DNA from: an uncultured Paracoccaceae bacterium
GTDB lineage: Bacteria; Pseudomonadota; Alphaproteobacteria; Rhodobacterales; Rhodobacteraceae
Direction: 5' to 3'
Assembly (NCBI GenBank): GCA_937907485.1
Contig: CALESR010000110.1
Span: 1-7,842 of the forward strand
Length of the DNA stretch: 7,842 nt
The notes under the pieces were generated by a model. It did not search any database. It saw nothing but the letters and a program-made list of their open reading frames with translations, and was not told the DNA's origin. How positions within the stretch are numbered: the stretch's first letter is position 1; each line of letters opens with the position of its first letter. Positions 5,181 through 7,842 of this stretch are shown here, piece after piece. The position numbers and the translations under genes were made by a program.

Positions 5181-6718
5181 GCGTGCAGGACATCCTGCTG
5201 ATCGTGCTGGTGCTGGGCCTGTTTGCCGGCATCCTTTCGGGCATTCCGGCGATGCTGGCGATTGCCGGGGTGCCGCTGGCGCTGGCCTTGTTGGCCGGGC
5301 AATTCGGGCTTTTCCCGCTGGCCTTTCTGAGCAATTTCCCCGCCAGAGTCTGGGGGGTGATGACCAACACCCTGCTGATGGCGGTGCCGCTGTTTGTGCT
5401 GATGGGGGTGTTTTTGGAACGCGCGCATCTGGCCGAACGCATGCTGCGGGTGCTGGCAAGGCTGCTCGGCGGGTCGGCGCTGGGCATGGGGCTGGCGGTG
5501 CTGGGCTTTTCGACCATCATCGCTGCCTCGACCGGGATCATCGGCGCCACCGTGGTCATGCTGGTGCTGATCGCGCTGGGGCCGATGCTGGAGGCCGGAG
5601 TGCCCAAACGGCAGGCAGCCGGGCTGATCTGCGCCTCGGGCACGCTGGGCCAGATCATCCCCCCTTCGATCATTCTGGTGCTGCTGGGCGACCAGATCGG
5701 CAACACGTATCTCGAGGCGCAGCAGCGCCGCGGCAATTTCGCGCCCGAGCCGGTTTCGGTGGCCGATCTCTTCGCCGGGGCGCTGGTGCCGGGGCTGGTG
5801 CTGGTGGCGCTCTATGCGCTGTGGCTGATGCTGACCCTGCGCCGTCGCAAGGGTGTCGCGCGCCCCGTCCGCCAGCCCGTCAGCGCCGCTGAGATCGCCT
5901 TTACCTTTGCGCCACCCCTCCTGCTGATCCTCGCGGTGCTGGGCTCGATCCTCGGCGGTGTGGCCACCGCGACCGAAGCCGCGGGCCTTGGCGCCATCGG
6001 CGCCGGGCTGATGGCCGGGTTCTCGCTGACCTCTACCCGGTGGGAGCGCATCCTGATCGCCGCTGCCGGGCTGGCCGCCTTTGCGCTGGTGGCGCTGCGC
6101 CTGACGGGCTTTGGCCGCGCCGGGCTCGACACGCTGGCGGGCGGCGCGGCGGGACTGGCCGCGCTGCTGATCGCGCTGGGCGTGCTGGTCGCTTTGGCGC
6201 GGCTGGCGCGCGGCGGGCTGCTGGCCGATGCACTGACCGAGACGATCAAGGTCTCGGGCATGGTGTTTGGCATCGTCATCGCCGCCTCGATGCTGTCGCT
6301 GGTGTTTCGCGGCTTTGGCGGCGAACACGCGGTGGCCGAGGTGATGGCCACCCTGCCCGGGGGCGAAAGCGGCGCGCTGCTGGCGATCATGGCGCTCGTC
6401 TTCGTGCTGGGCTTCATCCTCGAGGCCGTCGAGATCATCTATATCATCGTGCCGCTGCTGGGGCCGGTGGTGCTGGCGGGCGATATCTCGCCGGTCTGGT
6501 TCGCGGTGCTGATGGCGATGAACCTGCAAACCTCGTTCCTGACTCCGCCTTTCGGCTTTGCGCTGTTCTACTTTCGCTCGGTCGCCCCGCGCGAGATCAC
6601 CACGCTCGACATCTACCGCGGCGTCGCACCCTTTGTGGCGGTGCAACTGCTGGCGCTGGCGCTGGTCTTTGGCTTTCCCCGGCTGGCCACGTGGCTGCCG
6701 GACCTGATGTTCAACTGA
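5177..6718 (+). CDS. dctM: TRAP transporter large permease (DctM family), enlarged form
   Basis: A 513-residue polytopic membrane protein, the substrate- and Na+-translocating subunit. Family hallmarks are NTLLMAVPLFVLMGVFLERA (64-83), FSTIIAASTGIIGATVVML (111-129), the loop ASGTLGQIIPPSIILVLLG (153-171), GGVATATEAAGLGAIGAG (260-277) and, near the end, NLQTSFLTPPFGFALFYFRS (449-468). Ordinary DctM proteins are about 425-430 residues. This one has roughly 60 extra residues, with two added hydrophobic segments at about 293-310 and 318-343, between RWERIL and the TETIKVSGMVFG helix. Longer forms are known in the COG4664 (FcbT3, mannitol/chloroaromatic type) group, which fits the binding protein next door. 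The ATG at 5177 overlaps the dctQ stop; a longer in-frame start at 5045 would lie inside dctQ and is rejected. Confidence 0.95.
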   Translation: MSVQDILLIVLVLGLFAGILSGIPAMLAIAGVPLALALLAGQFGLFPLAFLSNFPARVWGVMTNTLLMAVPLFVLMGVFLERAHLAERMLRVLARLLGGSALGMGLAVLGFSTIIAASTGIIGATVVMLVLIALGPMLEAGVPKRQAAGLICASGTLGQIIPPSIILVLLGDQIGNTYLEAQQRRGNFAPEPVSVADLFAGALVPGLVLVALYALWLMLTLRRRKGVARPVRQPVSAAEIAFTFAPPLLLILAVLGSILGGVATATEAAGLGAIGAGLMAGFSLTSTRWERILIAAAGLAAFALVALRLTGFGRAGLDTLAGGAAGLAALLIALGVLVALARLARGGLLADALTETIKVSGMVFGIVIAASMLSLVFRGFGGEHAVAEVMATLPGGESGALLAIMALVFVLGFILEAVEIIYIIVPLLGPVVLAGDISPVWFAVLMAMNLQTSFLTPPFGFALFYFRSVAPREITTLDIYRGVAPFVAVQLLALALVFGFPRLATWLPDLMFN

Positions 6719-6730
6719 AGGAGGACCCCG

Positions 6731-7792
6731 ATGAAACGCAGAACCTTCCTGAAATCCGGCGCCGGACTGGCGGCGGCGGTGCCGCTGGCGACCCCGGCCC
6801 TGGGCCAGTCGCGCATCGAATGGACGATGCCCTCGTCCTTTCCGAAACCGGCGCCGGGCGTCGGCACCTCGGCCACCCGCTTTGCCGAACTGGTCGAGAT
6901 CCTCTCGGGCGGGCGCATCGTGATCACCGTCTATGGCGCGGGCGAACTGGTGCCACCCTTCGCCGTCGAAGACGCCGTGCAGGCCGGCAATGCCCAGATC
7001 GGCCACGGCACGCCCTATTACGCCGCCTCGAAAACCCCCGCGGCGCATTGGTTCACCGGCGTGCCCTTTGGCCTGACGGCGAATGAGCACTACGCCTGGC
7101 TGCGCTGGGGCGGCGGGCAGGCGATCTGGGACGAGATCTATGCCACGCGGAACCTGAAACCGTTTTATGCCGGGAACTCGGGCACGCAGGCGGGCGGCTG
7201 GTTCAAGTCGCGGGTCGACTCGCTGGCCGATCTGCAGGGACTCAACATGCGCATCGCCGGTCTGGGCGGCGAGATGATGCGCAAACTGGGGGTGAACGCG
7301 GTGCTGATGCCCGCCACCGAGATCTTCCAGGCGATGCAATCGGGCGCGCTCGATGCGGCCGAATGGGTGGGGCCGTTGCTGGATCAGGCCTTTGGCCTGC
7401 AGCGCATCACCAATTTCTGCTATACCCCCGCCTATGCCGAACCCGCTGCCGCGCTGCATGTGGTGGTCAATACCGAGATCTGGGCCGGGCTGGCCGATGA
7501 CCTGAAGGCGATCGTCGAGGCAGCCGCGCTGCAGGCGGCGACCGAGACGCTGGGCCAGTTCGACTATCACAACGTGGGTGCGATGGGGCAACTGGCCGAA
7601 GCCGGGGTCGAGTTCCTCGAATTCCCCGCCGAAGTCGTCGCGGCGATGAAAACCGCCTGGGACGAAGTGCGCGAGGAACAGCGCAGCACGCATGCGGACG
7701 CGGCGCGGGTGCTTGAAAGTTACGAGGCCTATCGGACCGGCGCCGTGGGCTATGCCAATGCCTTCGTCGGCCGTTACCTAGCGGCACGGTAA
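6731..7792 (+). CDS. dctP: TRAP transporter periplasmic binding protein (DctP, TakP/FcbT1 type)
   Basis: A 353-residue exported solute receptor. The N-terminus MKRRTFLKSGAGLAAAV is a twin-arginine (Tat) signal, with likely cleavage after ALG at about residue 25. The mature part matches COG4663 binding proteins: NSGTQAGGWF (149-158), MRIAGLGGE (173-181) with the carboxylate-binding R174, and DAAEWVGP (208-215). E237 lies where TakP-type proteins have a binding-site Glu. R. sphaeroides TakP binds pyruvate and other 2-oxo acids with Na+, using Gln, Arg, Trp and Glu at these motifs. Other members serve lactate or chlorobenzoate, so a small carboxylate is likely but the exact ligand is unproven. 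AGGAGG (6719-6724), 6 nt before the ATG, fixes the start, 12 nt after dctM. It is the last gene of the operon. Confidence 0.95.
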   Translation: MKRRTFLKSGAGLAAAVPLATPALGQSRIEWTMPSSFPKPAPGVGTSATRFAELVEILSGGRIVITVYGAGELVPPFAVEDAVQAGNAQIGHGTPYYAASKTPAAHWFTGVPFGLTANEHYAWLRWGGGQAIWDEIYATRNLKPFYAGNSGTQAGGWFKSRVDSLADLQGLNMRIAGLGGEMMRKLGVNAVLMPATEIFQAMQSGALDAAEWVGPLLDQAFGLQRITNFCYTPAYAEPAAALHVVVNTEIWAGLADDLKAIVEAAALQAATETLGQFDYHNVGAMGQLAEAGVEFLEFPAEVVAAMKTAWDEVREEQRSTHADAARVLESYEAYRTGAVGYANAFVGRYLAAR

Positions 7793-7800
7793 GCAAGAAA

Positions 7801-7820
7801 GGGGGGCGCTCGCGCCCCCC
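7801..7820 (+). terminator. hairpin terminator closing the TRAP operon
   Basis: GGGGGGCG (7801-7808), loop CTCG, CGCCCCCC (7813-7820), a perfect 8-bp GC stem 8 nt after the dctP stop, preceded by AAGAAA. No T run follows (TCGGCC instead), as is common in GC-rich alphaproteobacteria. A second small repeat, GGCC-TGC-GGCC, follows at 7823-7833. Confidence 0.65.
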
Positions 7821-7842
7821 TCGGCCTGCGGCCTCACCCCCC

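Noticed and set aside
4949..7693. A 914-codon open frame on the minus strand, antisense to the whole TRAP operon
   Set aside because: It is rich in His, Gln, Arg, Gly and Asp with no domain, as expected for the complement of GC-rich membrane-protein genes. The plus-strand genes have clear family motifs and ribosome sites.

Overview
The window looks like a piece of chromosome from a GC-rich alphaproteobacterium of the order Rhodobacterales (Rhodobacter/Paracoccus type). The reasons are strong G/C preference at third codon positions, protein sequences that read like Rhodobacterales orthologues, and a gene neighbourhood that, from memory, matches the Rhodobacter sphaeroides block edd - RSP_7527 - RSP_2647 - RSP_2648. 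The species cannot be fixed from the sequence alone. No mobile element, CRISPR array, tRNA or rRNA was seen.

Left part (1-1892, minus strand): a small helical protein of the RSP_7527 type, a very strong hairpin terminator, then an RlmI-like SAM-dependent RNA methyltransferase. The methyltransferase gene overlaps by 8 nt the start of a PIN-domain protein that runs off the left edge. The last two appear translationally coupled, pairing an RNA-modifying enzyme with a putative RNase. Positions 1893-2089 form a divergent intergenic region with several inverted repeats. One of them, just ahead of edd, resembles the operator of the LacI-family gluconate repressor GntR.

Middle (2090-4258, plus strand): edd, the 6-phosphogluconate dehydratase of the Entner-Doudoroff pathway, complete. 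The aldolase gene eda, its usual partner, is not next to it. Instead there is a roughly 363-nt C-rich stretch without a convincing gene. It ends in a pyrimidine tract, an A/T-rich patch and a GC hairpin that look like a dispersed Rhodobacterales extragenic repeat. This may mark where the conserved edd neighbourhood ends.

Right part (4259-7842, plus strand): a DUF454 (YbaN-type) small membrane protein, a short hairpin, and then a complete three-gene TRAP transporter in the order small permease (DctQ), large permease (DctM), periplasmic binding protein (DctP). DctQ and DctM overlap by ATGA, and DctP follows 12 nt after DctM with a perfect Shine-Dalgarno. The binding protein has a twin-arginine signal and the residues of the TakP/FcbT1 (COG4663) group, so a 2-oxo acid or another small carboxylate is the best substrate guess. 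A hairpin terminator closes the operon at 7801-7820.

The window is mostly ordinary metabolism and transport. The least understood part is the small protein / RNA methyltransferase / PIN protein set beside edd.
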